This document shows, piece by piece, positions 33,769 through 43,257 of a stretch of 64,000 nucleotides of DNA. The notes beneath the pieces are model-generated. The model was not told where the DNA came from. It did no database searches and worked only from the letters and a program-made list of their open reading frames with translations. The translations under genes and the position numbers were made by a program. Source of the stretch: Thermoleophilaceae bacterium (GTDB taxonomy: Bacteria > Actinomycetota > Thermoleophilia > Solirubrobacterales > Thermoleophilaceae); assembly GCA_030447725.1 (NCBI GenBank), contig JAUJOQ010000005.1:70187-134186 (forward strand), given 5' to 3'. Within the stretch, counting starts at the first letter, position 1; the number at the start of each line of letters is the position of its first letter.

Positions 33769-33930
33769 GTGTCCTGAGTCGTCAGTTCGCGCGCACCTTC
33801 CCGGTGTCTGGACGCGCCTGACGCCACCCGCGGGAATCGCCGATGCTTCGGCATCGACTCATCCCGCGTGCGCCGTCAGCCACGCCCAGCCACTCGGGAA
33901 GCTGACGCCGAACTTCCGCCTCAGGACACT
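33768..33930. ncRNA. structured multi-hairpin element between convergent genes
   Basis: An 11-bp perfect inverted repeat (AGTGTCCTGAG at 33768-33778, CTCAGGACACT at 33920-33930) encloses three hairpins: CGTCAG/CTGACG (33780-33785 with 33818-33823, inner CACC/GGTG), CGCGGGA/TCCCGCG (33829-33835 with 33862-33868, inner CGATGC-TTCG-GCATCG) and CGTCAGC/GCTGACG (33874-33880 with 33901-33907). The outer arms overlap the stop codons of both flanking genes. It could be a bidirectional terminator, an RNA with a multi-branch fold, or a short mobile element. Not recognised. Confidence 0.6.
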
Positions 33931-34801
33931 AGGCGGCCCGCCGTAGCGCAGCGGCCTCCGGCAGCGACCAGAACCCGTCGAAGCCGACGTGGCACTCCTC
34001 GGCCACGCGGCCGAGCGCTTCGCGAGCCTCCTCGAAGGAGATGTCGCACACCACCGCCACCTCCTTCGTCGCGAGCGGGGTGCCGGTCCCCCTGAGCACC
34101 TCCTCGACGCTGCTCGCGGGCTCGCGGCGCTCGATGCCGGGGACGAGGTTGGCCAGAAGCACGTCGTAGACGGCGAAGGGCTGAAAGCCCGGCACCGCGA
34201 TCCGCACGCCGTCGACCAGTCGCATGATCTCGTACGAGGGGCAGGTGTAGCGGCGCCCACCGGACCAGTTGGCCAGCTTGTCGTCGAGCACCCGGGCCGC
34301 GGGCAGGGGCTCACGGCTGGCCTCCATGTCCTCGCGCAGCGCGACCTCGACCTCCTCCTCGATCATCCACGCCTCCAGGGCGCCGGGGTCGATGCCGGCG
34401 TCGGTGGCGGCCCCCGCGGTCGTGTCCGGCACGTCGAGCAGCTCGCCGGAGAAGTGGCGCACCCGCAGCCGCCTCAGCAGCGCCTGCTCGCGGTCGGGAG
34501 CGCGCAGGCGGGCGGCCACCACGGCACGGCACGCCGGCAGCGTGGCCGCCATGCGCGGGCGCACGGAGGTGTCGATCGGCATCCCATGGTCCCTCGCGAT
34601 CTTCGCGAAGGCGCTCGACTGCTTTTCGGGGTTGAAGCCCTTGTCGAGGTAGTCCTGCGGGGACTCGGACAGCCCCACCATCCGTGTGCGCCAATCGAGG
34701 TGCTCGCCGTAGAGCCAGTCGAGGCGACGCCGGAAGGGCTCCGCCGAGAACGCCCAGGGACACCCAGGGTCGGTGAACTCCGTTATCCGGACGTGGGCCA
34801 C
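33929..34801 (-). CDS. DsbA-family thiol oxidoreductase (FrnE-like)
   Basis: 290 residues. HVRITEFTDPGCPWAFSAEP has the thioredoxin-fold start with only the first cysteine of the active site (GCPW rather than C-x2-C), as in 2-hydroxychromene-2-carboxylate isomerase and other DsbA-like proteins. ALRRLRVRHFSGEL-type helices follow. NWSGGRRYTCPSYEIMR introduces an extra late cysteine. GTG start at 34801. It probably acts on thiols in the cytoplasm, since there is no signal peptide. Confidence 0.8.
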   Translation of the reverse strand: MAHVRITEFTDPGCPWAFSAEPFRRRLDWLYGEHLDWRTRMVGLSESPQDYLDKGFNPEKQSSAFAKIARDHGMPIDTSVRPRMAATLPACRAVVAARLRAPDREQALLRRLRVRHFSGELLDVPDTTAGAATDAGIDPGALEAWMIEEEVEVALREDMEASREPLPAARVLDDKLANWSGGRRYTCPSYEIMRLVDGVRIAVPGFQPFAVYDVLLANLVPGIERREPASSVEEVLRGTGTPLATKEVAVVCDISFEEAREALGRVAEECHVGFDGFWSLPEAAALRRAA

Positions 34802-34846
34802 AGCCAGAGTGTGGCAGCCGTCTTCGACCGCCCTAGGGTGTGACGC

Positions 34847-35338
34847 GTGGCCGCGCCCTCCTACCGTGAGCGGCTGATCCGAGAGGGTGGCGCCCTCGCC
34901 GTCTCGGGGGCGGTCGGATCCGCGCTGCTGCTCGCCTTCGTGGACGGCGCGACGGATGCTCCCTTGAGCACGATCGCCCAGCTGGCGGTGGTCGCGGCAC
35001 TGTGCGCGTGGCTGGGTCCGCGCTTCGCGCGAAAGTGGACCACCCGTGCGGAGCCGGTCCCGGCCGCAGGCTCGCCCCTGACCGGCGAGCCGACCCCCCT
35101 CTGGCAGCTGCCGGCGATCACCGCGGGCCTCACGCTGGCAGTGGCGCTGCCAACGGGAGCCTGGGACGCCGGCCTGCGGGTGACCGGCGGCTGTTTGCTC
35201 GTCGGCCTGACGCAGGCGGGCTTGATGGCGCCACTCATACGCGCCGACGAACGCCGGCGCGGACGCCGGTACGTCCGCCTGCCCGGGTCGAGGATCCTGC
35301 GCGGCACGCGGTTGGGCGTGGTGGAGCATTCCTCCTAG
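34847..35338 (+). CDS. membrane protein of unknown function
   Basis: 163 residues, GTG start. About four hydrophobic segments (GALAVSGAVGSALLLAFVDG, LSTIAQLAVVAALCAWLG, ITAGLTLAVALPTGAW, LRVTGGCLLVGLTQAGLMAP). Basic C-terminus. No family match by eye. Divergent from the DsbA-like gene; its stop shares CTAG with the opposing acetoacetyl-CoA synthetase. Confidence 0.7.
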   Translation: MAAPSYRERLIREGGALAVSGAVGSALLLAFVDGATDAPLSTIAQLAVVAALCAWLGPRFARKWTTRAEPVPAAGSPLTGEPTPLWQLPAITAGLTLAVALPTGAWDAGLRVTGGCLLVGLTQAGLMAPLIRADERRRGRRYVRLPGSRILRGTRLGVVEHSS

Positions 35339-37308
35339 TCGCGCCCGGCGGCGCGCCGGCGCGCGGCCAGCTGCACGAACCATTCCAGCGCGGCCGGGTC
35401 CTGCAGGGAATCGCGGCTGGCGGCCTTGTCCGCCGGGGTGCCGCCGAGTATCCGCTTGACGGGCACCTCGAGCACCTTGCCGGACAGCGTGCGCGGAACC
35501 GCGTCGATCGCGAGCACCTCGTCGGGCACGTGGCGCGGCGAGCAGTCCTCCCGGATGCGGCGGGCCAACTCACCCGCGAGCCCGTCGTCGAGCTCCGCGC
35601 CCTCGGCGAGCACCACGAACAACGGCATCCAGCTGTGCTCGCCCTCGCGTTCCACGTCGACCACGAGGGCGTCGACGACCTCGTCGAGGGCCAGCGCCGC
35701 GCGGTAGATCTCGCCCGTGCCCATCCGGATGCCGCCGCGGTTGATGGTGGAGTCCGAGCGCCCGTAGATCACCGCGGTGCCGCGGTCGGTGATCTCGATC
35801 CAGTCCCCGTGGCGCCACACTCCTTCGTACATTGAGAAGTAGCTCTCGCGCAGGCGCTCGCCCTCGGGGTCGTTCCAGAAGAAGATCGGCATCGAGGGCA
35901 TCGGCTCGGTGATCACCAGCTCGCCCACCGCGCCGATCAGGGAGCGTCCCCGCTCGTCGAAGGCCTCCACCTTGGCGCCGAGGGAGCGGGCCTGCAACTC
36001 CCCGAGGTGGACGGGAAGCAGCGGCGACCCGCCCACGAACGCCGTGCACACGTCGGTGCCTCCCGAGGTGGAGAAGAGCCAGGTGTCCTCGCCCACGTGG
36101 TCGTACACCCACGCGAAGCCCTCGGGCGAGAGCGGCGACCCGGTCGAGCCGACGCTGCGCAGCGCGCCGAGATCGCGGCCCGCTGCGGGCTCGACGCCGC
36201 CCTTCATGCACGAAGCGATGTAGGACGCCGAAGTGCCGAAGCACGTGAGCCGGGTGCGCTCGGCGAGATCCCACAGCACCCCGAGGTCGGGATATCCGGG
36301 GCTGCCGTCGTAGAGGACGACCTGAGCGGGTGTGAGCAGCACCCCCACGAGGAAGTTCCACATCATCCAGCCGGTGGTGGTGAACCAGAACACCCGGTCG
36401 CCCTCCTGCGCGTTCAAGTGCAGGTTGAGCTTCTTCAGGTGCTCGAGCAGGATCGCCCCCTGGCCGTGCACGATCGCCTTCGGCAGGCCGGTGGTACCCG
36501 ACGAGTAGAGCACCCAGAGCGGGTGGTCGAAGGGCAGCTGCTCGAACTCGAGTGGGGCGCCGTCCCCGCTCGCCAGCAGGTCGTCCCAGCCTCCGTCGGC
36601 GCCGGGGTCGAGATAGGGCATGACGACCGTTGCCTCGAGTGAGCCGATCTCGGCCTGCAGGCCGCGCACCACGTCCATGCGGTCGAAGTCGCGGCCGTTG
36701 TAGCGGTAGCCGTCCACTGCGATCAGCACCTTCGGCTCGATCTGCGCGAAGCGGTCGACCACAGAGCGCGCGCCGAAGTCCGGTGAGCAGCTCGACCACA
36801 CGGCGCCGATCGAGGCGCAGGCCAGAAAGGCCGCGATGGTCTCCGGCACGTTGGGCATGTAGGCGACCACGCGGTCGCCCGGTTCGACGCCAAGCGCGCG
36901 CAGGCCGGCTGCGATCCGCGCCGTCATGTCGCGCAGCTCGCCCCAGGTCACCGTCCCCACGTCGCGCAGCTCGGAGGCGTGGTGGATCGCCGCCTCGGAA
37001 TCGTCCCTGTCGCGGAAGATGTGCTGCGCGTAGGACAGCCGTGCGCCGGGGAACCACTCGGCCCCCGGCATCCGGCGTGAGCCGAGCACGCACTCGTAGG
37101 GCTGTTCGGCCTCGACGCGGAAGTAGTCCCAGATCGCGCCCCAGAACGCCTCGAGCTCGCCGACCGACCAGCGCCAGAGCTCTCCGTAGTTCGCGAGCTC
37201 GATGCCGCGCTCGGTCTGCAGCCACCGCATGAAGCGGGTCATCTCCGCCGACTCCAAGAGCTCCTCACTGGGCTCCCAGAGCACGGGCGGAGGTGATTCG
37301 CCTGACAC
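35335..37308 (-). CDS. acetoacetate-CoA ligase (acetoacetyl-CoA synthetase)
   Basis: 657 residues, full length for the family. AMP-binding motif LWVLYSSGTTGLPKAIVHGQ, WFTTTGWMMWNFLVG, SGGTDVCTAFVGG and YGRSDSTINRGGIRMGTGEI (motif with Arg and Gly for adenylate), and the catalytic lysine region VPRTLSGKVLEVPVKRIL. The N-terminus (FMRWLQTERGIELANYGELW) marks the acetoacetate branch. Activates acetoacetate so that a thiolase can cleave it; a thiolase lies at the left edge. Confidence 0.94.
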   Translation of the reverse strand: MSGESPPPVLWEPSEELLESAEMTRFMRWLQTERGIELANYGELWRWSVGELEAFWGAIWDYFRVEAEQPYECVLGSRRMPGAEWFPGARLSYAQHIFRDRDDSEAAIHHASELRDVGTVTWGELRDMTARIAAGLRALGVEPGDRVVAYMPNVPETIAAFLACASIGAVWSSCSPDFGARSVVDRFAQIEPKVLIAVDGYRYNGRDFDRMDVVRGLQAEIGSLEATVVMPYLDPGADGGWDDLLASGDGAPLEFEQLPFDHPLWVLYSSGTTGLPKAIVHGQGAILLEHLKKLNLHLNAQEGDRVFWFTTTGWMMWNFLVGVLLTPAQVVLYDGSPGYPDLGVLWDLAERTRLTCFGTSASYIASCMKGGVEPAAGRDLGALRSVGSTGSPLSPEGFAWVYDHVGEDTWLFSTSGGTDVCTAFVGGSPLLPVHLGELQARSLGAKVEAFDERGRSLIGAVGELVITEPMPSMPIFFWNDPEGERLRESYFSMYEGVWRHGDWIEITDRGTAVIYGRSDSTINRGGIRMGTGEIYRAALALDEVVDALVVDVEREGEHSWMPLFVVLAEGAELDDGLAGELARRIREDCSPRHVPDEVLAIDAVPRTLSGKVLEVPVKRILGGTPADKAASRDSLQDPAALEWFVQLAARRRAAGRD

Positions 37309-37366
37309 TCACCCGACCCTACTCCGCCTCGACTACCCCGCAAGGCGGGCACCGAACGCTCGGCGC

Positions 37367-38725
37367 GTGGCCTGGCGCCTGTCAGCCTCTCGTCGCGTGC
37401 CTTGCCTTCTCGCAGCCGACCCCGGGCTCTCCCTCGGTGATCCCTACGCACTGGGCCTCCTGTTTCTGGGCGTGGTCCTCAGCGCCGGGATCGCGGCGCT
37501 TTCGCACCAGCACGAGCGAGCGTTCTCGGCCAGCATCATCTACCTGCTGCTCGGCGTGGGCGCGAGCGCGGGGATCTACCTGCTCGACGGCCGCCGGATC
37601 GACCCGATCGCCGACGCCGAGCTCGTCGAGCGGATAGCCGAGGTGGCCCTCGTGGTGGCCGTGTTCACCGCCGGGTTGAAAGTCGAGCGCCGGCTTGGGT
37701 GGCGGGAGTGGCGGTCGGTGGTGTTGCTGCTCGCCCTTGCCCTCCCCGCAACGATTGCGCTGATCGTGGTGTTCGGGGTGCACGTGATGGGCCTGTCCCT
37801 CGGCGCCGCGATCGTGCTCGGCGCCGCGCTGGCGGCCACGGACCCGGTGCTGGCGGGCGACATCGGCATCGGGGCGCCCGGTGAGCAGCCCGACGAGCCC
37901 CAGGAGGCGCGCTTCGCGGTGTCGGCCGAGGCGGGGCTCAACGACGGGCTGGCCTTCCCGTTCGTGCTGCTGGGGTTTGTGGTGCTGGGCGGCGCGGGCG
38001 CCTCGACCTACGTCGAGTGGGCGCTGGCCGATGTGCTCTACGCGGTGCCGGTCGGCGGCCTGATTGGCGGGCTGGGCGGCTACGGGCTGGCCGCGCTCGT
38101 GGTCCCGCTACGCCAGCGCGAGCTCCTGGACGATCGCTTCGACGGCTTCGTAGCGCTGGCCGCGCCGCTGCTGATCTACGGGGCGGCGGAGGCGCTGGGT
38201 GCCTATGGATTTCTCGCCGGCTTCGCCGGGGGGCTCGCATTCAGGCGCTATGAGTTCGGGCACGAGTACAACCGGCGCGTCCACGACGGGGCCGAGACGG
38301 TCGAGAAGTTCCTGGAGCTGGCGGTGATTCTCGTGCTGGGCAGCATGGTCACCGTTGCCGCCCTGGACGAGCCCGGTCTCGCGGGCTGGCTGCTCGCCCC
38401 CCTGCTCCTGCTGGTCCTACGCCCCGTCGTCGTGCTCATCCTGTTCTCGCGCCAACCCGTGACAACCGTCCGCGAGCGCCGGTTCATCGCCTGGTTCGGC
38501 GTGCGGGGTGTAGCCGCCCTGTACTACGTGACCTACGCGGTGGAGGCCGGCTTGCTCTCGCCCGGCGAGGAGTCGACAGTGGTCTGGACCGCCATCGTCT
38601 GCGTCGCCCTCTCCATCGTGGTGCATGGGATCACCGGCGCACCGCTCAGCCGTCGTATCGACGAAGACGCCCCGCCCCCGGCGCAGAAGCGGCCGCGCCG
38701 GCCCGCCAGTGCTCAGTCAGGCTGA
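37367..38725 (+). CDS. cation/proton antiporter (CPA1, Na+/H+ type)
   Basis: 452 residues, about 12 membrane segments. VFTAGLKVERRLGWREW, AALAATDPVLAGDIGIGAPG (with the TDP motif) and FAVSAEAGLNDGLAFPFVLL, which carries the NDG ion-binding aspartate, are typical of CPA1 antiporters. FIAWFGVRGVAALYYVTYAV follows. GTG at 37367 is chosen; another GTG is 33 bp downstream. Exchanges Na+ or K+ for protons. Confidence 0.88.
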   Translation: MAWRLSASRRVPCLLAADPGLSLGDPYALGLLFLGVVLSAGIAALSHQHERAFSASIIYLLLGVGASAGIYLLDGRRIDPIADAELVERIAEVALVVAVFTAGLKVERRLGWREWRSVVLLLALALPATIALIVVFGVHVMGLSLGAAIVLGAALAATDPVLAGDIGIGAPGEQPDEPQEARFAVSAEAGLNDGLAFPFVLLGFVVLGGAGASTYVEWALADVLYAVPVGGLIGGLGGYGLAALVVPLRQRELLDDRFDGFVALAAPLLIYGAAEALGAYGFLAGFAGGLAFRRYEFGHEYNRRVHDGAETVEKFLELAVILVLGSMVTVAALDEPGLAGWLLAPLLLLVLRPVVVLILFSRQPVTTVRERRFIAWFGVRGVAALYYVTYAVEAGLLSPGEESTVVWTAIVCVALSIVVHGITGAPLSRRIDEDAPPPAQKRPRRPASAQSG

Positions 38726-38740
38726 GCAAGTCGCTTTTAT
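38711..38740 (+). terminator. weak terminator hairpin overlapping the antiporter stop
   Basis: GCTCAG/CTGAGC 6-bp stem (38711-38716, 38722-38727) across the TGA stop and followed by a T-rich run (TCGCTTTTAT). It separates antiporter transcription from the copper operon. Confidence 0.5.
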
Positions 38741-38764
38741 AGGGGTACCCGCTAGGGGTATGAT
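38736..38764 (+). promoter_or_regulatory. copper operon promoter with candidate CsoR operator
   Basis: A G/C-tract pseudo-palindrome (TACCC-GCTAG-GGGTA, 38746-38760) of the CsoR type overlaps a -10-like TATGAT (38759-38764). A second TATACCCC copy lies at about 38785. CsoR repressors bind such sites without copper and release with Cu(I). The CsoR gene is at 56.6 kb in this window and has a related site at its own promoter. Confidence 0.65.
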
Positions 38765-38820
38765 ACGCTGCCACGGTCGGCCGTTATACCCCGGCCCTGT
38801 AACCGTAAGGAGAACACTCG

Positions 38821-39030
38821 ATGAGGAGCACCACTGAACAGACGTACGTCATCAATGGCATGAGCTGTGGGCACTGCGAGCTGTCGGTCCGTGAGGAGGT
38901 CGAGGGGCTGAGGGGCGTCGAGTCCGCGCAGGCCGATGGCACCACGGGCCGGCTGATCGTCCGCGGCGACGTGGACGACGCGGCCGTCCGCGGGGCGGTC
39001 GAGGCCGCGGGCTTTCAGTTGGCGGCGTGA
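38821..39030 (+). CDS. copZ: copper chaperone CopZ
   Basis: 69 residues, one HMA domain with the metal motif GMSCGHC (residues about 13-19). Carries Cu(I) to the P-type ATPase coded two genes downstream. Ribosome site AAGGAGA 9 bp before the ATG. First gene of the copper operon. Confidence 0.93.
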   Translation: MRSTTEQTYVINGMSCGHCELSVREEVEGLRGVESAQADGTTGRLIVRGDVDDAAVRGAVEAAGFQLAA

Positions 39031-39069
39031 TGGGCGCCCATCGGGGTACGGGATGAGCGGAGAAAGCCC

Positions 39070-40005
39070 ATGAACGTCCCGACCAGACTGGCCGCATTTG
39101 CCGTGGTGCTGGCCCTCGCCTTCGGCGGGGCGGCGCTGGCCGGCGCGGCGATCGACCCGACCGACGGGGGAAGCGCCGTGGCTGCCGGCGACCATCCAGG
39201 CGGCGAGCCGCAGAGCGTCGGCGAGGGGTCGTCCGGTGGTGGCCATGGTTCTGATCAGGCGCCGGCCGACTCCGAGGGCGGCGAGCATGCCTCAACGGGC
39301 TCGGCACTGAGCGGCCTGGCCGTGAGCCAGGACGGGTTCACGCTCGAGCCCGACCGGACCTACTTCGCAGGCGACGGGCCGAAGCGGTTCAACTTCCGGA
39401 TCGTGGACGACCGCGGGCGCGCGATCCGCGACGGGTACGAGCTCGAGGCCGAGCGCGAGCTGCACCTCGTCGTCGTGCGCCGCGACACGGCGGTCTACGA
39501 GCACGTGCATCCGCGCAAAGGCGAGGACGGCATGTGGTCGGTCGACCTGGCGCTGCGTCAGCCCGGCGTGTACCGCGCGTACGCCGACTTCCAGATAGGC
39601 GGCAAGAAGCGCGCGCTGGCCACCGACCTGTTCGTCGGTGGCGACTTCAAGCCCAGCCCGCTGCCGGAGCCTCGCGCGGTCAACGAAGTCGACGGCTACT
39701 CGGTCAGGCTCGCCTCGTCACAACCGCTCCGGGCCGAGCAGGCGCGAGCGCTGGCGTTCTCGGTCAGTCGCGGCGGGAGCCCGGTGGAGAACCTTCAGCC
39801 CTACCTCGGCGCGCGCGGCCACCTCGTCGCGCTGCGCGAGGGCGACCTCGGCTACCTGCACGTGCACCCGGACGAGGGCGTCGGGGGCGACGCTGTCGAG
39901 TTCGGGGCGACCTTCCCGACCGCCGGCCGCTACCGGCTGTTCTTCCAGTTCAAGGCCGGCGACCGCGTTCGCACCCTTTCCTACACGGTGGAGGTGGCGC
40001 GATGA
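39070..40005 (+). CDS. secreted protein with two His-containing domains, probable copper handling
   Basis: 311 residues. Signal peptide ([20 protein letters not shown]) and a His/Gly/Ser-rich linker ([20 protein letters not shown]). Two beta-domains each contain an H-L-V-V/A-x-R line and an HxH motif: [20 protein letters not shown] and [20 protein letters not shown], followed by a conserved [11 protein letters not shown] / [11 protein letters not shown] strand. The paired HVHP motifs and position between copZ and copA imply copper binding outside the membrane. Overlaps copA (ATGA). Not a recognised named family; CopC is an alternative comparison. Confidence 0.78.
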   Translation: MNVPTRLAAFAVVLALAFGGAALAGAAIDPTDGGSAVAAGDHPGGEPQSVGEGSSGGGHGSDQAPADSEGGEHASTGSALSGLAVSQDGFTLEPDRTYFAGDGPKRFNFRIVDDRGRAIRDGYELEAERELHLVVVRRDTAVYEHVHPRKGEDGMWSVDLALRQPGVYRAYADFQIGGKKRALATDLFVGGDFKPSPLPEPRAVNEVDGYSVRLASSQPLRAEQARALAFSVSRGGSPVENLQPYLGARGHLVALREGDLGYLHVHPDEGVGGDAVEFGATFPTAGRYRLFFQFKAGDRVRTLSYTVEVAR

Positions 40006-42335
40006 GCGCGGAGGCTCCGAGCTCCGCGCGGCTGGAGCTGCCGCTGGAGGGCATGACGTGCTCGTCGTGCGCGAACCGAATCGAGCGCAAGCTCAACACG
40101 CTCGACGGCGTGCAGGCGACGGTGAACTACGCGACCGAGAAGGCGGCCGTGCAGTTCGACCCGGCCAGGGTGAGCACGGAAGACCTTGCCGGCGCGGTCG
40201 AGGCAGCCGGGTACAAGGCCCGGGTGCCCGGCGCGCGCGGTGACGGCGACCCCGGCCGGATCGACGTCGAGGACCAGCACGTGCGTGAACTGCGCACGCG
40301 GTTGATAGGGGCGGCGGTACTGTCGGTGCCGCTGCTGGCGCTCTCGATGATCAGTGCGCTGCAGTTCGACTACTGGCAGTGGCTGGCGCTCCAGCTCGCG
40401 ACCCCGGTCGTGTTCTGGGCGGGCTGGTCTTTTCATCGCGCCGCCTGGCAGAACCTCAGGCACGGCACGGCGACGATGGACACGCTGATCAGCGCCGGCA
40501 CGCTGGCCGCCTGGGGTTGGTCGGTGGTGGCGCTGTTCTTCCTTGGCGCCGGGATGCCCGGGATGCAGATGTCGATGGAGCTGGTCCTCGATCGCGAGGC
40601 GAGCGGGTCGCACATCTACCTCGAGGTCGCGGGCGTGGTCACGACGCTCATCCTCGCCGGGCGCTACTTCGAGGCGCGTGCCAAGCGCCGTGCGGGCGCG
40701 GCGCTGACCGCGTTGCTCGAGCTCGGCGCGAAGGATGTCGCGGTGCTGGGCGCCGACGGGTCCGAACGCCGCGTGCCGGTCGAGAAGCTACAAGTCGGCG
40801 ACCGCTTCGTGGTCCGCCCGGGTGAGAAGGTCGCGACCGACGGGGTGGTGGACGAAGGCTCCTCGGCGGTCGACCAGTCGCTGCTGACGGGCGAGTCGGT
40901 GCCGGTCGAGAAGCACCCCGGCGACGAGGTCGTCGGCGCCACCGTGAACGCCGGGGGCCGGCTGGTCGTCCGCGCCACCAAGGTGGGCTCGGACACCGCG
41001 CTCGCGCAGATCGGCCGGCTGGTCGAGGACGCCCAGACGGGCAAGGCGCCGGTTCAGCGCCTCGCCGACCGCATCTCCGGTGTCTTCGTCCCGATCGTGA
41101 TCGCCCTGTCGGTGGCGACACTCGGGTTCTGGCTCGGCGACGGCACCGGTGCCGCGTTCGCCTTCGCGGCCGCCGTCTCGGTCTTGATCATCGCCTGCCC
41201 GTGCGCCCTTGGGCTGGCCACCCCCACCGCACTGCTCGTGGGCACCGGTCGCGGCGCCCAGCTCGGGATCCTGATCAAGGGCCCGGAGGTGCTCGAGTCC
41301 ACCCGCCGAGTCGACACGATCGTGCTCGACAAGACCGGCACGGTCACCACGGGGAAGATGAGCCTCGTCGACGTCACGCTGGCCGACGGCCTGGGCCGCG
41401 AGGAGGCCCTCCGTCTGGTTGGCGCGCTCGAGAATGCCTCCGAGCACCCGATTGCGCAGGCCATCGCAGCGGCGGCCAAGGCCGAGCTCGGCTCGCTGCC
41501 CGCTGTCGACGGGTTCACCAACCGCGAAGGCCTCGGCGTCGCGGGAATCGTCGACGGCCATGCGCTCGTCGTGGGTCGTCCGGCGCTGCTGGCCGACGGG
41601 GCGATGCACTTGACGCCCGAGCTCGAGGGAGCGCGGAAGGGCGCCCAGGCACTCGGTCAGACGGCGATCGCCGCCGGCTGGGACGGCCAGGCCCGCGCGG
41701 TCTTCGCGGTGGCCGACACCGTCAAGCCGACCAGCGCCGAGGCGATCGAGCGCCTCAGGGGCCTCGGTCTGCGGCCGGTCCTGCTCACCGGCGACAACGT
41801 GGCCACAGCCCGCGCGGTGGCCGCGGAGGTCGGCATCGACGAGGTCATCGCCGACGTCCTGCCTTCCGAGAAGGCGGAGGTCGTCAAGCACCTGCAGGGC
41901 GAGGGCCGGGTCGTGGCGATGGTCGGCGACGGCGTCAACGACGCCCCCGCGCTGGCGCAGGCCGACCTCGGCCTGGCCATCGGCACCGGGACCGACGTGG
42001 CGATCGAGGCCTCTGACCTCACGTTGATCTCCGGCGACCTGCGCGCCGCGGCGGACGCGATCCGGCTCTCACGCCAGACGCTTCACACGATCAAGGGCAA
42101 CCTGTTCTGGGCCTTCGCCTACAACGTCGTGCTGATTCCGGTGGCCATGCTCGGGTTTCTCAACCCGCTCTTCGCCGGGGGAGCGATGGCGCTCTCCAGC
42201 GTGTTCGTCGTGAGCAACTCGCTGCGGCTGCGCGGCTTCAAGGCCGAGCGTTCGCACGACGACCGGGAACGGGCTCGCGCCGCTGGCCCGGTCAACGCGC
42301 CCGACCAGCCGGCGGACGCAGTCCAGATGCCCTAG
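40002..42335 (+). CDS. copA: copper-exporting P-type ATPase
   Basis: 777 residues. One N-terminal HMA domain ([12 protein letters not shown], about 17-28), CPC in [20 protein letters not shown] (about 398), phosphorylated aspartate [10 protein letters not shown] (about 443), SEHP loop (about 482) and hinge [10 protein letters not shown] (about 643). These are the P1B-1 features for Cu(I) export. The ATG overlaps the upstream stop. Open frames running through from 39534 are not the start. Last gene of the operon, closed by a hairpin terminator. Confidence 0.95.
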   Translation: MSAEAPSSARLELPLEGMTCSSCANRIERKLNTLDGVQATVNYATEKAAVQFDPARVSTEDLAGAVEAAGYKARVPGARGDGDPGRIDVEDQHVRELRTRLIGAAVLSVPLLALSMISALQFDYWQWLALQLATPVVFWAGWSFHRAAWQNLRHGTATMDTLISAGTLAAWGWSVVALFFLGAGMPGMQMSMELVLDREASGSHIYLEVAGVVTTLILAGRYFEARAKRRAGAALTALLELGAKDVAVLGADGSERRVPVEKLQVGDRFVVRPGEKVATDGVVDEGSSAVDQSLLTGESVPVEKHPGDEVVGATVNAGGRLVVRATKVGSDTALAQIGRLVEDAQTGKAPVQRLADRISGVFVPIVIALSVATLGFWLGDGTGAAFAFAAAVSVLIIACPCALGLATPTALLVGTGRGAQLGILIKGPEVLESTRRVDTIVLDKTGTVTTGKMSLVDVTLADGLGREEALRLVGALENASEHPIAQAIAAAAKAELGSLPAVDGFTNREGLGVAGIVDGHALVVGRPALLADGAMHLTPELEGARKGAQALGQTAIAAGWDGQARAVFAVADTVKPTSAEAIERLRGLGLRPVLLTGDNVATARAVAAEVGIDEVIADVLPSEKAEVVKHLQGEGRVVAMVGDGVNDAPALAQADLGLAIGTGTDVAIEASDLTLISGDLRAAADAIRLSRQTLHTIKGNLFWAFAYNVVLIPVAMLGFLNPLFAGGAMALSSVFVVSNSLRLRGFKAERSHDDRERARAAGPVNAPDQPADAVQMP

Positions 42336-42363
42336 GAGCCGACGCGGGGCACGAAACGCGCGC

Positions 42364-42391
42364 GGTGGGCCGGCCGAGGCGCCGGCCCACC
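42364..42391. terminator. bidirectional hairpin terminator
   Basis: 11-bp perfect stem GGTGGGCCGGC/GCCGGCCCACC with a 6-nt loop (CGAGGC), between the convergent copA and methyltransferase genes. Confidence 0.8.
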
Positions 42392-42398
42392 GCCCCGT

Positions 42399-43181
42399 CT
42401 AGAGGTCTCGGCGCTTCCCGGCCACCATCGCCAGGTAGCACAGCGGCTCCCCGGTGACCGACAGCCGATGCTGGTAGCGGCGGTCGCGCTCGAGCGCCAG
42501 CGTGCCGTCCTCGAGGGCCTTGCGAATCAGACCGGAGAAGCCGCTGTCGTCCTCGTCGGCCATGAAATCCTCCTTGATGTTGAAGGCGATGTGCCCGCCG
42601 TCCTCGACCAGGTTGAAGGCGGAAGTGAAGGCATCCGGCGGGATGTCCCCGAAGCCCAGCGCCGCCACCGTGGTCAGGCAGTTGAAGCGGCGCGCCTCGA
42701 GCTCGGAGAGGGTCTCCGCGGGAATATCGGTCAGGTCGAGCACCAGGTAGCTCTCGTAGACGTCCGGTCGGTCGCGCGCGGTGGCCCCGGCGGCGGCTTC
42801 GATTATGTCGATGCCGACCACCGCGCCGGCGCCCATCGCCTTGAGCTCTTCGCCAACCATCCCGTTGCCGGCGCCCACGTCGAACACGCGCAGGTCCGCC
42901 GGATCGAGACTCTCGCTCTCGAGCTGCTCGGCCAGCAGGCGGCAGACGGTGCGCGGGGAATCGCACTTCAGCTCGTCGTAGAAGAGCTGCTCGTACAGGC
43001 CGCGCCAGGCGTAGATCTCTTCGTAGTCGTGGAAGCGGATCCGCCGGCGTTGACCCGCCAGACGGACCTCACACCACTCCTCGTCCTGATCGACGTCGTC
43101 GCGGTCGCGCTGGGGGAACTGGATCTCGAACGGCTCGTCTACGACCTCGGCTCGTGGCTGGGGGTGATCTTCGTGGTTCAC
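42399..43181 (-). CDS. class I SAM-dependent methyltransferase
   Basis: 260 residues. Motif I LRVFDVGAGNGMVGEEL, motif II region VVGIDIIEAAAG, motif post-II CLTTVAALGFGDIPPDAF and VEDGGHIAFNIKEDF. The N-terminal 40 residues are acidic and charged, without a clear role. The C-terminus has repeated strands (RYQHRLSVTGEPLCYLAMVAG). The gene is alone. Substrate unknown. Confidence 0.8.
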   Translation of the reverse strand: MNHEDHPQPRAEVVDEPFEIQFPQRDRDDVDQDEEWCEVRLAGQRRRIRFHDYEEIYAWRGLYEQLFYDELKCDSPRTVCRLLAEQLESESLDPADLRVFDVGAGNGMVGEELKAMGAGAVVGIDIIEAAAGATARDRPDVYESYLVLDLTDIPAETLSELEARRFNCLTTVAALGFGDIPPDAFTSAFNLVEDGGHIAFNIKEDFMADEDDSGFSGLIRKALEDGTLALERDRRYQHRLSVTGEPLCYLAMVAGKRRDL

Positions 43182-43257
43182 CTGGCTCCTTCACGATCGC
43201 GGCGGCCCGCCCGGGGCCGCCTGTAATAGGAAGGTACCGCGCCGGCGGCCCCGCCGA

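Noticed and set aside
33768..33930. MITE with target-site duplication
   Set aside because: The flanking bases (TA on one side, AGG on the other) do not form a duplication; kept only as a structured element.
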